This document shows positions 1-9,209 of a stretch of 64,000 bases of DNA, in pieces. Source of the stretch: Obesumbacterium proteus (GTDB lineage: Bacteria; Pseudomonadota; Gammaproteobacteria; Enterobacterales; Enterobacteriaceae); assembly GCF_001586165.1 (NCBI RefSeq), contig NZ_CP014608.1, forward strand, positions 4,588,001 to 4,652,000, given 5' to 3'. Below the pieces are notes generated by a model. It was not told the DNA's origin and did not search any database. It saw nothing but the letters and a program-made list of their open reading frames with translations. The translations under genes were made by a program, and so were the position numbers. Numbering within the stretch: position 1 is the stretch's first letter; each line of letters starts with the position of its first letter.

Positions 1-117
1 CTTCTGGCTGAGCCTGAAGCATCACCGGCCGTGGAAGCGCTGGAAACGCTCGATCCCGATACGCTAACGCCGCGTCAGGCATTGGATTGGCTCTATCGCC
101 TAAAAGGCATGGTTTAA
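1..117 (+). CDS. mutS: DNA mismatch repair protein MutS, C-terminal fragment
   Basis: This is the last 38 codons of an ORF that enters from the left edge of the window. The peptide ends in PRQALDWLYRLKGMV, which matches the extreme C-terminus of enterobacterial MutS, the helix that mediates tetramer formation. MutS recognises mismatched bases and recruits MutL and MutH; mutH itself lies about 10 kb further on. The neighbour rpoS is convergent, and mutS next to rpoS is a known but variable arrangement in enterobacteria. Only the tail is visible, so nothing can be said about the ATPase or mismatch-binding domains. Confidence 0.85.
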   Translation, partial: LLAEPEASPAVEALETLDPDTLTPRQALDWLYRLKGMV

Positions 118-136
118 ACTCTAAACTTGCAGCATA

Positions 137-172
137 AAAAAAGGTGAAGCCGCAAAGCTTCACCTTTTTATT
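137..172. terminator. Bidirectional terminator between mutS and rpoS
   Basis: A 10-bp perfect stem (AAGGTGAAGC at 141-150, GCTTCACCTT at 157-166) with a six-base loop has an A-run on the left and a T-run on the right. It can therefore stop both mutS (+) and rpoS (-), whose 3' ends face each other here. Confidence 0.85.
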
Positions 173-191
173 TTATGCGTTGTCGAAAGTC

Positions 192-1178
192 TTATTCGCG
201 GAATAAAGCCTCAATGCTCAATCCCTGTCCTTGCAGGATTTCACGCAGACGGCGCAAGCCTTCAACTTGGATTTGACGCACACGCTCACGGGTTAAACCG
301 ATTTCGCGCCCAACATCTTCCAAGGTAGCAGCTTCATAACCCAGCAGACCAAAACGACGTGCCAAAACTTCACGTTGTTTCGCGTTAAGCTCAAATAACC
401 ACTTAACAATACTCTGCTTCATGTCATCGCTTTGCGTGGTATCTTCCGGGCCACTTTCATTCTCATCGGTGAGAATATCCAGTAAGGCCTTCTCTGAATC
501 GCCCCCCAGCGGAGTATCCACTGAAGTAATACGCTCGTTTAAGCGCAGCATACGGCTAACGTCTGTGACCGGACGATCTAACTGCTCAGCAATCTCTTCC
601 GCGCTCGGTTCATGATCCAGTTTGTGTGAAAGTTCACGTGCGGTTCGCAGATAAACGTTCAACTCTTTGACAATATGAATCGGCAAACGGATTGTACGCG
701 TCTGATTCATGATAGCCCGCTCAATCGTTTGGCGGATCCACCATGTTGCATAGGTAGAGAAACGGAAGCCACGTTCTGGATCGAACTTCTCGACGGCACG
801 GATTAAACCTAAATTGCCTTCTTCGATCAGATCTAACAGCGCAAGGCCGCGATTGCTATAGCGACGGGCGATTTTAACCACCAGACGCAGGTTACTTTCG
901 ATCATTCTACGACGAGACGCTTCATCTCCACGTAACGCTCGTCGTGCAAAAAAGACTTCTTCTTCTGCGGTTAGCAGCGGAGAGTAACCGATTTCGCCCA
1001 AGTAAAGCTGAGTTGCATCAAGTACACGTTGTGAAACGGCTTGTGCCATCAGTTCATCGGATGAATCAACCTCGGAGGGTTCTTCAACGAGTACCTTCTC
1101 GTCAAACGCTTCTTCCCCGTTCTCATCGAAGTCTACTTCTTCATTTGACTCGTTAACTTTCAGCGTATTCTGGCTCAT
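192..1178 (-). CDS. rpoS: RNA polymerase sigma factor RpoS (sigma-38)
   Basis: This 328-residue protein is the master regulator of the stationary-phase and general stress response; it directs RNA polymerase to stress promoters. Sigma-70 region 1.2 lies near residues 53-85, region 2 near 90-160 (DLIEEGNLGLIRAVEKFDP, then FSTYATWWIRQTIERA for -10 recognition), region 3 near 170-245, and the region 4 helix-turn-helix near 285-310 (EDVGREIGLTRERVRQIQ). E. coli RpoS is 330 residues. It lies downstream of nlpD on the same strand with a 52-bp gap; in enterobacteria its main promoter and long sRNA-controlled leader lie inside nlpD. The sequence just before the ATG (ATCACGGGTAGGG) keeps the E. coli ribosome-binding context. 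Confidence 0.97.
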   Translation of the reverse strand: MSQNTLKVNESNEEVDFDENGEEAFDEKVLVEEPSEVDSSDELMAQAVSQRVLDATQLYLGEIGYSPLLTAEEEVFFARRALRGDEASRRRMIESNLRLVVKIARRYSNRGLALLDLIEEGNLGLIRAVEKFDPERGFRFSTYATWWIRQTIERAIMNQTRTIRLPIHIVKELNVYLRTARELSHKLDHEPSAEEIAEQLDRPVTDVSRMLRLNERITSVDTPLGGDSEKALLDILTDENESGPEDTTQSDDMKQSIVKWLFELNAKQREVLARRFGLLGYEAATLEDVGREIGLTRERVRQIQVEGLRRLREILQGQGLSIEALFRE

Positions 1179-1203
1179 AGCTGTACCCTACCCGTGATAT
1201 TGC

Positions 1204-1227
1204 GGGCAGAATACAGCGATTCTGCCC
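1204..1227. promoter_or_regulatory. Perfect hairpin in the rpoS leader
   Basis: GGGCAGAAT (1204-1212) and ATTCTGCCC (1219-1227) form a perfect 9-bp stem with a 6-base loop. It lies between the nlpD stop and the rpoS start, ending 26 bases before the rpoS ATG. No T-run follows on the rpoS strand, so it is not a classic terminator. It sits in the mRNA leader where RpoS translation is normally controlled, but its role is inferred only. Confidence 0.5.
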
Positions 1228-1230
1228 CGA

Positions 1231-2232
1231 CTATCGCTGCGGCAAGTAGCGCAGCGGGTTTACGGATTTCCCCTTGTAACGAATTTCAAAGTGCAATCTT
1301 ACTGAGCTGGTTCCGGTGCTCCCCATGGTTGCAATTTTTTGACCCGCCTTAACCTCTTGTTGTTCCCGGACCAGCATCGTGTCGTTATGGGCATAGGCGC
1401 TCAGGTAGTCATCATTGTGTTTAATGATGATCAGATTTCCGTAACCACGCAGCGCGTTGCCGGCGTATACCACACGACCATCAGCCGTGGCGACCACCGA
1501 CTGGCCGCGTGAACCCGCAATATCGACGCCTTTATTTCCACCTTCGGCAGAAGAGAAGTTATCGATAATTTTACCGTCAGTAGGCCAGCGCCAGGTTCCA
1601 ACTGGAGCACTGCTGCTTACGCTACTGGCTGACGAGCTCGGAACTGTAGCTGCAGCAGTCGTTGTCGCCGCTGTAGCTGTAGATGCAGGCAACATTTTGC
1701 CAACATTCTGTTTACCCGAATTATCAGAATACGCTGTGGTTGATTGAGAATCAACACCTGTGCTCTTAATTTGACCACTTGATGGTTGCGTTGGAACTCC
1801 GCTGGTTCCATCGTTAGCAGCAAGCATGCCGCCGCTGTTGCTGTTGGCGTCTAATTTGATTGTTTGCCCAACATTGAGGCTGTACGGCGCAGGAATGTTG
1901 TTTTTCTCTGCAAGATCGCGGAAGTCATTTCCAGAGATCCACGCGATATAAAAGAGCGTATCGCCGCGTTTTACGGTATAAGTGCCGCCGCTATAGCTTC
2001 CCTTCGGAATATTCTGATAGCTACGATTGTATACAATGCGACCGCCGTCACCGGTTTGGGCCGTACTGGTATTTCCGCCATTTGACAGCATACGGCCGTT
2101 GCCATTGCCGCCACCATTTACCGAGCTTATCGGCGCAGAACTATTATCTGACGAACAACCAGCCAACCATAAAGTAATCAAAGTACACGCCGCTACCCGG
2201 CGCCACTTCATCATCGGGCTTCCCATGCTCAT
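1231..2232 (-). CDS. nlpD: Murein hydrolase activator lipoprotein NlpD
   Basis: This 333-residue outer-membrane lipoprotein activates the septal amidase AmiC during daughter-cell separation. A signal peptide ends in the lipobox LAGC, with the lipidated Cys at residue 26. A LysM peptidoglycan-binding domain lies near 83-127 (YTVKRGDTLFYIAW), followed by a Ser/Thr/Ala-rich linker and a C-terminal LytM/M23 domain near 215-330 (GNKGVDIAG; STGTSSVRLHFEIRYKG). As in E. coli NlpD, the catalytic zinc-ligand pattern of M23 peptidases is degenerate, which fits an activator rather than an enzyme. The start MSMGSP aligns with E. coli MSAGSP. The linker differs in length and composition from E. coli. rpoS promoter(s) are expected inside this gene. 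Confidence 0.95.
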   Translation of the reverse strand: MSMGSPMMKWRRVAACTLITLWLAGCSSDNSSAPISSVNGGGNGNGRMLSNGGNTSTAQTGDGGRIVYNRSYQNIPKGSYSGGTYTVKRGDTLFYIAWISGNDFRDLAEKNNIPAPYSLNVGQTIKLDANSNSGGMLAANDGTSGVPTQPSSGQIKSTGVDSQSTTAYSDNSGKQNVGKMLPASTATAATTTAAATVPSSSASSVSSSAPVGTWRWPTDGKIIDNFSSAEGGNKGVDIAGSRGQSVVATADGRVVYAGNALRGYGNLIIIKHNDDYLSAYAHNDTMLVREQQEVKAGQKIATMGSTGTSSVRLHFEIRYKGKSVNPLRYLPQR

Positions 2233-2623
2233 GCTTCCCCCATGACAGCAAAATCAGCGATATCCAACATATTCAGTCTCTTATCCGTCTAAATTACCGA
2301 TAGCCACAGCTTCAAGTAACCAGAACTTTACGCGCTCTGAACCAGCTTGCCCAACCATTGGGCTAGCGAAGAAATACCAAACAAGACAAAAAATCAGGCA
2401 AGGTCACGATCAAAAGCCTCGCCCGCTGCATTTAATTTCCAACTATATACTGCAATAAGTAATGAATTGGACACTAAAAACAGAGTGCGGGTCAAATGCG
2501 AATCAATAAGAAAAATCGCTATGTAGATTTAACATAGCAGATATGTTCTCGGTTATTCGCCTTGATGCACAAAAACATAGCTGATGCCCGACGGTCAAAA
2601 AGGTATGGGGCATAGCTGAAAAA
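2233..2623. other. pcm-nlpD intergenic region with a large inverted repeat
   Basis: No ORF or RNA is recognised in this 391-bp gap, which is longer than I recall for E. coli. It holds an inverted repeat just after the pcm stop: AGCTGATGCCC at 2579-2589 against GGGCATAGCT at 2608-2617, with one unpaired base and a long loop. There is no T-run, so it is a poor terminator. An nlpD promoter is likely here but no clear -35/-10 pair was found. Confidence 0.35.
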
Positions 2624-3256
2624 TCAGGCTAACTCACCCTGAACGAGTGGCACAAATCTCACGGGTTCAATCGACTCAACGGAGAACTCATTTCCACGCC
2701 GTTGTACACAACGTAGCTGCTGAGTTTTATCAAATTCACCCACGGGTAAAACTAAGCGCCCGCCATCGGCTAACTGCGACAGCAATGCCTCAGGGATTTC
2801 AGGCGGCGCAGCGGTAACAATAATTGCGTCGAACGGGCCGCGTGATGCCCACCCTTGCCAACCGTCACCGTGACGCGTCGATACATTATGTAAATCCAGC
2901 TGCTTAAGGCGTCTTTTAGCCTGCCACTGAAGGCTTTTAATCCGCTCAACAGAAAATACGTGTTGTACCAGATGAGCCAGTACCGCGGTTTGGTAGCCAG
3001 AGCCAGTGCCAATTTCCAGCACCTTAGCCTCGGGCCCAACGCGTAACAGCTCCGTCATACGCGCAACCATATAGGGTTGAGAGATCGTTTGGCCTAAGCC
3101 TATCGGTAAGGCCGTATTGTCGTAGGCCTTGTGAGACATGGCCTCATCAATGAATTTTTCACGCGGAACTTCAGCCATGGCTTTCAGTACCCGCTCATCA
3201 CCGATCCCTTGCTGCATCAACTGCTGCAATAAGGTCAGCACACGTCTATCTACCAT
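2624..3256 (-). CDS. pcm: Protein-L-isoaspartate O-methyltransferase
   Basis: This 210-residue enzyme transfers a methyl group from S-adenosylmethionine to isoaspartyl residues of damaged proteins, starting their repair. The SAM-binding motif VLEIGTGSGYQTAVLA lies near residues 79-94, and the family start region (GIGDERVLKAMAEVPREKF) is intact. Length matches E. coli (208). The gene overlaps surE by 7 bases, the conserved surE-pcm stationary-phase survival pair. Confidence 0.96.
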   Translation of the reverse strand: MVDRRVLTLLQQLMQQGIGDERVLKAMAEVPREKFIDEAMSHKAYDNTALPIGLGQTISQPYMVARMTELLRVGPEAKVLEIGTGSGYQTAVLAHLVQHVFSVERIKSLQWQAKRRLKQLDLHNVSTRHGDGWQGWASRGPFDAIIVTAAPPEIPEALLSQLADGGRLVLPVGEFDKTQQLRCVQRRGNEFSVESIEPVRFVPLVQGELA

Positions 3257-4011
3257 TCCTCACCGACCTTAGTCTGTTCAAGCCACGAAGAAAGCAAATC
3301 CTGCGCGTGATACGCCGTTAAGTCCACCTGTAAAGGCGTAATAGATACGTAACCTTGCTCAACGGCAGCAAAATCAGTATCAGGTCCTGCATCATGTTTC
3401 GCGCCCGGAGGCCCAATCCAGTACAGATCGCGGCCGCGTGGATCATGCTGATGAATCACCTTATCAGCCGGATGTCTGCTACCACAGCGCGTCACTTTAA
3501 TGCCTTTAATCTGTGACAAAGGCAAATCAGGGACGTTCACATTAAGAATGCGCCCCGTGCGTAAAGGGTGCGCCGCCAACGCCTTCAGCAGGCGACATGT
3601 CACCTGAGCCGCCGTGTCATAATGCTGAAAACCATCAAGTGAAACCGCCAGCGCAGGAAAACCTAAGTGTCGCCCTTCCATTGCTGCGGCCACGGTTCCC
3701 GAATAAATCACATCGTCGCCCAAATTAGGCCCGGCATTAATACCCGATACGACAATTTCTGGATGAGGCCGCATCAAGGCATTCACGCCCAGATAAACGC
3801 AGTCGGTTGGCGTACCGTCGATCACGCTGATATCACCGTTCGCCAATGTATCAATACGTAGCGGTGACTCAAGCGTTAATGAATTTGAAGAAGCGCTGCG
3901 ATTACGATTAGGGGCAACGACCTGCACCTGAGCAAACTCACGCAGCGCTGCCGCCAACGTTTGCAGGCCCGGAGCCATCACGCCGTCATCGTTACTCAGC
4001 AAGATCCGCAT
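3250..4011 (-). CDS. surE: 5'/3'-nucleotidase SurE
   Basis: This 253-residue phosphatase acts on nucleoside 5'- and 3'-monophosphates and is linked to stationary-phase survival. The ATG at 4011 gives the canonical N-terminus MRILLSNDDGV with the metal-binding DD pair; a longer reading to 4098 would add 29 residues antisense to nothing known and overlapping truD, and is rejected. Further family motifs are NRSASSNSLT and SGINAGPNLGDDVIYSGTVAAA. It overlaps the 3' end of truD by 20 bases and the start of pcm by 7, so it is part of a tight operon. Confidence 0.95.
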   Translation of the reverse strand: MRILLSNDDGVMAPGLQTLAAALREFAQVQVVAPNRNRSASSNSLTLESPLRIDTLANGDISVIDGTPTDCVYLGVNALMRPHPEIVVSGINAGPNLGDDVIYSGTVAAAMEGRHLGFPALAVSLDGFQHYDTAAQVTCRLLKALAAHPLRTGRILNVNVPDLPLSQIKGIKVTRCGSRHPADKVIHQHDPRGRDLYWIGPPGAKHDAGPDTDFAAVEQGYVSITPLQVDLTAYHAQDLLSSWLEQTKVGEEW

Positions 4012-5038
4012 TAGGGTTTTCCTGATTAAATAACTCACGCACGATGCTGGTAGCAAAGCTGCCTGCCGGAAGCGCAAACTCAACTTCGACCGTTGCATCG
4101 TCCCACCAAGACCAACTCATCTCCTGCGGTTTGACCAACATGGCACGACGTGCGGACTCTACGCGCTCACGCTTAACCAGCGCCAGCAGATCGCCGTACT
4201 CGGCAATCGCCTGTTGCTCAAACTCTGCGGCTAAATCACGCGTCCCCAGATCGTTATCGCCCGGCAATGCTGCCGTAATTTGTAACTCACCGCTGTCTGT
4301 TCGTTGCTGTAGGCTATCAAGCTCTTCGGCATTCGCCACAAACCAACTGCCACGGCCCGTTAACTGCATGGCATCGCCCAGCATCACCTGACGTTGCGAA
4401 CCCTGCTCCAAACGCTTGTTAGCGATCTGATTGAACATCGCGCTGCGAGCAGCAGACAGATAAAAGCTACGCTTAGGTCGCTCTCTCACCTGAATTTCAT
4501 TACGCGACCATTTTGCAGCCTGAACCAGATTGTTACCACCGCGGCCAAAGCGCTGAGCGCCAAAATAGTTTGGCGCGCCTTCCGATGCAATGGCCTGCAA
4601 ACGCTGCTCGACATCGTCACGATCGGTAATATGTCGCAGCACCAAACGGAACGTATTGCCTTTCAGCGTGCCAATGCGCAACTTACGTAAATGGCGCGCA
4701 CTGCGCACCACTTGGCAGCCTTCTAAGATGAACTGGCTCAAATCCGGTGATTCTTTACCCGGCAGATGTAGACAGAACCACTGCTCGGTAACGGCATGAC
4801 GGTCTTTTAAGCCAGCATAGCTCACCGAGCGCTGAGGAATTTTGGCAAAGCGAGCCAAATTATCGGCAACAAACTGCGTGTTACAGCCTTCTTTACGAAT
4901 GCGCACCAGCAGATGCTCACCTTCACCGTCGGGCTCAAACCCCAAATCTTCCGAAACAAAGAAGTCTTCTGGGAACGCTTTTAAAACACCCGTTCCACGC
5001 GGGCGTCCATGCAAATAATGAAGTGCATCAAAATCCAC
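3992..5038 (-). CDS. truD: tRNA pseudouridine(13) synthase TruD
   Basis: This 348-residue enzyme makes pseudouridine at position 13 of tRNA-Glu. The catalytic aspartate is visible in the motif YAGLKDRHAVT (Asp79), matching Asp80 of E. coli TruD. The motif PNYFGAQRFGRGGNN near residue 155 is also diagnostic of the family. The gene starts 3 bases after ispF ends and overlaps surE, so the operon order ispD-ispF-truD-surE-pcm-nlpD-rpoS is as in E. coli. Confidence 0.95.
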   Translation of the reverse strand: MDFDALHYLHGRPRGTGVLKAFPEDFFVSEDLGFEPDGEGEHLLVRIRKEGCNTQFVADNLARFAKIPQRSVSYAGLKDRHAVTEQWFCLHLPGKESPDLSQFILEGCQVVRSARHLRKLRIGTLKGNTFRLVLRHITDRDDVEQRLQAIASEGAPNYFGAQRFGRGGNNLVQAAKWSRNEIQVRERPKRSFYLSAARSAMFNQIANKRLEQGSQRQVMLGDAMQLTGRGSWFVANAEELDSLQQRTDSGELQITAALPGDNDLGTRDLAAEFEQQAIAEYGDLLALVKRERVESARRAMLVKPQEMSWSWWDDATVEVEFALPAGSFATSIVRELFNQENPNADLAE

Positions 5039-5041
5039 GCG

Positions 5042-5515
5042 TTACTCCTTAATCAACAGTGCAACAGCTTCACAGGCAATGCCTTCACCGCGGCCGGTAA
5101 AGCCCAATTTCTCTGTGGTCGTCGCTTTAACGTTGACGTCATCCATATGGCACTCTAAATCTTCTGCCAAATTCACGCGCATCTGCGGGATATGCGGCGC
5201 CATCTTTGGAGCCTGAGCAATAATCGTAATATCGAGATTGCCCAAACGGTATCCTTTCGCGCGAATACGGCGATACGCCTCACGCAGAAGCTCACGGCTA
5301 TCTGCACCTTTAAACGCAGGATCGGTATCTGGGAAAAGTTTACCAATGTCGCCAAGCGCAGCGGCGCCAAGCAGCGCGTCAGTAGCCGCATGCAAAGCAA
5401 CGTCGCCGTCTGAATGCGCCAGCAAACCAAATTCGTAAGGGATACGCACGCCGCCAATGATCAGAGGGCCTTCGCCACCAAATTTATGAACATCAAAACC
5501 GTGGCCAATTCTCAT
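5042..5515 (-). CDS. ispF: 2-C-methyl-D-erythritol 2,4-cyclodiphosphate synthase
   Basis: This 157-residue enzyme catalyses the fifth step of the MEP isoprenoid pathway. The N-terminal metal motif RIGHGFDVHKFGG (Asp and His ligands), LLAHSDGDVALHA, and the C-terminal KATTTEKLGFTGRGEGI are all present. The ATG at 5515 is chosen over a TTG one codon upstream because AAGGAG lies 8 bases before it and it gives the E. coli start MRIGHG. It lies 86 bases after ispD. Confidence 0.96.
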   Translation of the reverse strand: MRIGHGFDVHKFGGEGPLIIGGVRIPYEFGLLAHSDGDVALHAATDALLGAAALGDIGKLFPDTDPAFKGADSRELLREAYRRIRAKGYRLGNLDITIIAQAPKMAPHIPQMRVNLAEDLECHMDDVNVKATTTEKLGFTGRGEGIACEAVALLIKE

Positions 5516-5601
5516 CAAGCATTCTCCTTTGGAGGCAGTGTGGTAGTGAAATAAAACATCGTAGAGTTATCGCAAATGCAAAAAGCCCACGTACCGAACG
5601 A

Positions 5602-6312
5602 TTAAGTACGCTGGGATAAATAAAACTCAGCCAAAGCAAAATCCTCTGGCCTTGTTACTTTGATATTATCAGAACGGCCAGACACCAACAGCGGATGATA
5701 GCCACAATATTCCAACGCCGATGCCTCATCTGTCACGTTAGCGCCTTCATTAAGCGCACGTTCCAGACACATCATAAGCAATTCGCGGGGGAAAAACTGA
5801 GGGGTCAGCGCGTGCCATAGCGCCTCACGATCGACCGTATGCGCAATCGCGCAACCATCGCCTGCTTCTGCGCGCTTCATGGTGTCACGCACTGGCGCAG
5901 CCAGAATACCGCCAACTCTAGAGGTATGGCGTAACGCCAATAGCTGGCTGAGATCTTCTTGGTGTAAACATGGACGAGCAGCGTCATGTACCAACACCCA
6001 TTCGGCATCCGTCGCCGCTTTCAAACCGGCAAAAACCGAATCTGCGCGCTGGGCGCCGCCAAAGACAACCTGAATACGAGGATCGTTTGCTAACGGCAGA
6101 TCGTTAAAATAGCCATCGTCGGGGCTGATAGAAACAATCACCCGCGCAACCGCGGCATGACATAGCAACGCCGCGATCGAATGCTCAAGGATCGTTTTTC
6201 CCGCAATGGTCAAATACTGCTTAGGGAAGGCCGAACGCATTCGGCTGCCAACGCCTGCCGCTGGTACAACGGCAACAATGGGGAGGAGTGTAGACACGTC
6301 AGGATCACTCAT
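5602..6312 (-). CDS. ispD: 2-C-methyl-D-erythritol 4-phosphate cytidylyltransferase
   Basis: This 236-residue enzyme joins CTP and MEP in the third step of the MEP pathway. The nucleotide-binding motif VVPAAGVGSRMRSAFPKQYL lies near residues 15-34, and VLVHDAARPCL carries the conserved substrate-binding Asp/Arg. The size equals E. coli IspD (236). It lies between ftsB and ispF; the 117-bp gap to ftsB holds no recognisable gene. Confidence 0.96.
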   Translation of the reverse strand: MSDPDVSTLLPIVAVVPAAGVGSRMRSAFPKQYLTIAGKTILEHSIAALLCHAAVARVIVSISPDDGYFNDLPLANDPRIQVVFGGAQRADSVFAGLKAATDAEWVLVHDAARPCLHQEDLSQLLALRHTSRVGGILAAPVRDTMKRAEAGDGCAIAHTVDREALWHALTPQFFPRELLMMCLERALNEGANVTDEASALEYCGYHPLLVSGRSDNIKVTRPEDFALAEFYLSQRT

Positions 6313-6429
6313 ACTTATCAGTTTGTTCTTATCAAGATTATTGTAATGAAGATCATGGATATGACGTTAGGCCCAATGACATAACTAAACTAACGGACAT
6401 GATGAGTGAACGAAAAACGATGTTCGAGG

Positions 6430-6774
6430 CTAGTTTCGTGCCGTAGACGATGAGAACGAAGGCGTTGGAGAAGACTGAGTTGCTCCACCATTATGTTTTG
6501 CCTGTTCTGGAACCAGACGATAAAACGTTTCGCCAGGCTTTATCATACCAAGTTCGTTGCGTGCGCGTTCCTCAATGGCTTCTTGCCCGCCATTTAGATC
6601 GTCGATTTCTGCAAAGAGTTGATCGTTACGAGACTTCAGCTTGCCATTATTAGCCTGCTGACTCGCAACATCTTCTTTTACGCGCACATAATCATGGATA
6701 CCATTCTTGCCGATCCACAATGAATATTGCAGCCAGCCCAACAGTATCAATAATAATAGCGTTAGTTTACCCAT
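6430..6774 (-). CDS. ftsB: Cell division protein FtsB
   Basis: This 114-residue bitopic inner-membrane protein has a single N-terminal transmembrane helix (residues 4-21) followed by a periplasmic coiled coil (KEDVASQQANNGKLKSRND) and the conserved RARNELGMIKPGETFYRL. It forms the FtsQLB complex that licenses septal peptidoglycan synthesis. The C-terminal Ser/Thr-rich tail makes it about ten residues longer than E. coli FtsB. A strong AGGGGG ribosome-binding site lies six bases before the ATG. It heads the ispD-ispF operon. Confidence 0.93.
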   Translation of the reverse strand: MGKLTLLLLILLGWLQYSLWIGKNGIHDYVRVKEDVASQQANNGKLKSRNDQLFAEIDDLNGGQEAIEERARNELGMIKPGETFYRLVPEQAKHNGGATQSSPTPSFSSSTARN

Positions 6775-6950
6775 TCACGCCCCCTGAAAAACCGCACAAT
6801 CATCCCACAACTTTTAGTGAGACTCCACACTCAAGGGAAAATTACTGCGTTATACAGATTTCTCTTTATCAGATCCGTATAAGAAGAACTCATCACCGTG
6901 AATAGTTTAGGATTATTCATAAGCAATAGTTGGAAAATAAAACAAAATAA

Positions 6951-9197
6951 TTACAAGCCACCGCGAATTAAGCCACCCAGCCCACGCCTTTCCATAAAAG
7001 CAGCGGTGAGATGACGAACTTCAGTCGACATTTGATTTTCCAGCACTCGCTGAACTAAAAAGCGCGCATCCTCCAGTTCAATCGTTCGCAGCAGATATTT
7101 GATTCGCGGAACGCTGTGACCATTCATGCTGAGGTTTCGATAGCCCATACCGATCAATAACAGCGCACCCATAGGATCACCCGCCATTTCACCACATACG
7201 CTAATCGGTAAATTCAGACGATCACACTCATTAACCACTTGGTTGAGTACGCGCAGCATAGCCGGATGCAGACTGTCATAGAGCGATGCCACCCGCGTAT
7301 TATTGCGATCAATGGCCAGCAAATATTGGGTTAAATCGTTGGTGCCCACGGAGATAAAATCTACGCGTTCAGCCAAAAACGGCAGCAAGAAAATCAGCGA
7401 TGGGACTTCAAGCATGACGCCAATACGCGGCTTCGGCAGCGCATAGCCAATCATCTCTTCCACTTCGCGCCCTGCTCGCTCAATCAGGCGTTTCGCCTCA
7501 TCCACTTCGCTCAGACTGGTGACCATCGGCAGCAAAATGTTTAAATTGCCGCTGGCCGCGTTAGCACGCAGCATCGCGCGGACCTGAACCAAGAAGATCT
7601 CAGGCTGATCGAGCGTGATCCTAATCCCACGCCATCCCAGGCTTGGATTCTCTTCGCTGATCGGCATATAGGGCAGCTGTTTATCCGCACCAATATCCAG
7701 CGTGCGCAGCGTTACGGGCTTATTGGGATTGATTTGCAGCATCCCTTGATATTGCGCAACCTGCTCTTCTTCCGATGGGAAACCGCTTTGCAGCATAAAT
7801 GGTATTTCAGTGCGGTATAAGCCCACCCCATCAACACGGCTATCTTGGCGTTGCTCATGCTCCGCGCTCAAACCGGCGTTAAGCATAACCTGTACGCGTT
7901 CACCGCTTTTGAGCTGCGCGGGTTTTTCGGCGTCGTCTTCCGCCATTTTGCTGAGCGCGATCTCTTCACTCACCAAGCGCTGGTATTCATGTACCAACAC
8001 CGGATCCGGCGCAACCAACACCTCACCGCGATAGCCGTCAACAATCAGTTGACGCTCATGCAATAACGCAGGCTGTATATCAGCCCCCATTACCGTTGGC
8101 ACGCCCATGGCGCGTACCAGAATGGCAGCATGTGAGTTTGCCGCGCCGTCACGCACCACTACGCCAAGCATCCGCTCCTGTGGAACCTCAGCTAAAAGCG
8201 TCGCCGTAAGCTCATCAGCAACCAGAATAAAACGGTCTGGCCATTGATTAATACCGGTCGCGTTATCATCGAGATGGAAAAGCAAACGTTGCCCAAGCGC
8301 ACGCAAATCGCTGGCGCGCTCACGCATATAAGGATCTTGCAAGCTGGCAAACTGTTCGGCGAAGCGCTCAATCACCTGTTTGACCGCCCATTCAGCCACG
8401 GATCCCGCATCGATCTCATTCATGAGCTCGCGTTTAAGCCGCGCGTCATTGATCAAATGCGAATAGAGATCGAAGATGGCCGCGCTGTCTTTCTGCGAGT
8501 TAGCCGTAAATCGTTTACTGAAGCGACGAAACTCTGCCGCCGCCTCTTCCAAGGCCTGCGTTAAACGCTCACGTTCACTGGCGCTGTCGAGTGTTGAAGC
8601 TTGATAGACATGTTCAAGCGAAGGCTGGCTGACATCCATCCAACCTTCACCCACGGCAATTCCGGGAGAGGCGGCGATCGCACGGATCCTGCTCTGCCGT
8701 AGCTTGCCAAATAAACCGTTAAGCTGAGTCTGAGAAAGGATCCCGGCCAACTGAGTCGCCAGCGTCACCAAAAATGACTCTTCGGTTTCATTAAATTGGC
8801 GGGATTCACGCTGCTGTACGGCCAGAACGCCGAGCAGCTGGCGGCGATAAATCATCGGCACGCCGAGAAAAGCGCGGTAGCGCTCCTCTTTTACCTTGGG
8901 GACATATTTAAAGCTGGGATGGCTTGGTGCGTCAGCCAAGTTAATCGGCTCGGCTAAACGCCCAACTAAACCAACGATACCTTCGTCAAAAGCGAGCGTA
9001 ACCACACGTCCGCGTGGCTTTTTCAAACCACGCGTCGCCATCAGGTAATAGCATTGACGATCGTTATCAGCCAAATAGATCGAACAGACTTCCGTATCCA
9101 TTGCCTGACACGTCTCATCAACCAGCACTTCCAATGCATCAGTCAAACTGGTGGCCGCAGCCACCTTCTCAACGATTTCCCGCAAACGCGTGAGCAT
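6951..9197 (-). CDS. ptsP: Phosphoenolpyruvate-protein phosphotransferase PtsP (enzyme I-Ntr)
   Basis: This 748-residue enzyme takes phosphate from PEP and passes it to NPr in the nitrogen PTS, linking nitrogen and potassium physiology to PtsN. An N-terminal GAF domain spans about residues 1-160, then a PTS enzyme I N-domain, the swivelling phospho-His domain (GAANSHAAILVRAMGVPTVMG, His near 355) and the C-terminal PEP-binding TIM barrel (GLYRTEIPFM; SVGTNDLTQYLLAIDR; SVCGEMAGDP). The ATG at 9197 gives the E. coli start MLTRLREIVEKV; a reading from 9209 adds four residues. It lies downstream of rppH with a 12-bp gap, as in E. coli, but its other neighbour is ftsB, a junction unlike E. coli. 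Confidence 0.95.
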   Translation of the reverse strand: MLTRLREIVEKVAAATSLTDALEVLVDETCQAMDTEVCSIYLADNDRQCYYLMATRGLKKPRGRVVTLAFDEGIVGLVGRLAEPINLADAPSHPSFKYVPKVKEERYRAFLGVPMIYRRQLLGVLAVQQRESRQFNETEESFLVTLATQLAGILSQTQLNGLFGKLRQSRIRAIAASPGIAVGEGWMDVSQPSLEHVYQASTLDSASERERLTQALEEAAAEFRRFSKRFTANSQKDSAAIFDLYSHLINDARLKRELMNEIDAGSVAEWAVKQVIERFAEQFASLQDPYMRERASDLRALGQRLLFHLDDNATGINQWPDRFILVADELTATLLAEVPQERMLGVVVRDGAANSHAAILVRAMGVPTVMGADIQPALLHERQLIVDGYRGEVLVAPDPVLVHEYQRLVSEEIALSKMAEDDAEKPAQLKSGERVQVMLNAGLSAEHEQRQDSRVDGVGLYRTEIPFMLQSGFPSEEEQVAQYQGMLQINPNKPVTLRTLDIGADKQLPYMPISEENPSLGWRGIRITLDQPEIFLVQVRAMLRANAASGNLNILLPMVTSLSEVDEAKRLIERAGREVEEMIGYALPKPRIGVMLEVPSLIFLLPFLAERVDFISVGTNDLTQYLLAIDRNNTRVASLYDSLHPAMLRVLNQVVNECDRLNLPISVCGEMAGDPMGALLLIGMGYRNLSMNGHSVPRIKYLLRTIELEDARFLVQRVLENQMSTEVRHLTAAFMERRGLGGLIRGGL

Positions 9198-9209
9198 GAT
9201 TAAAGCCAC

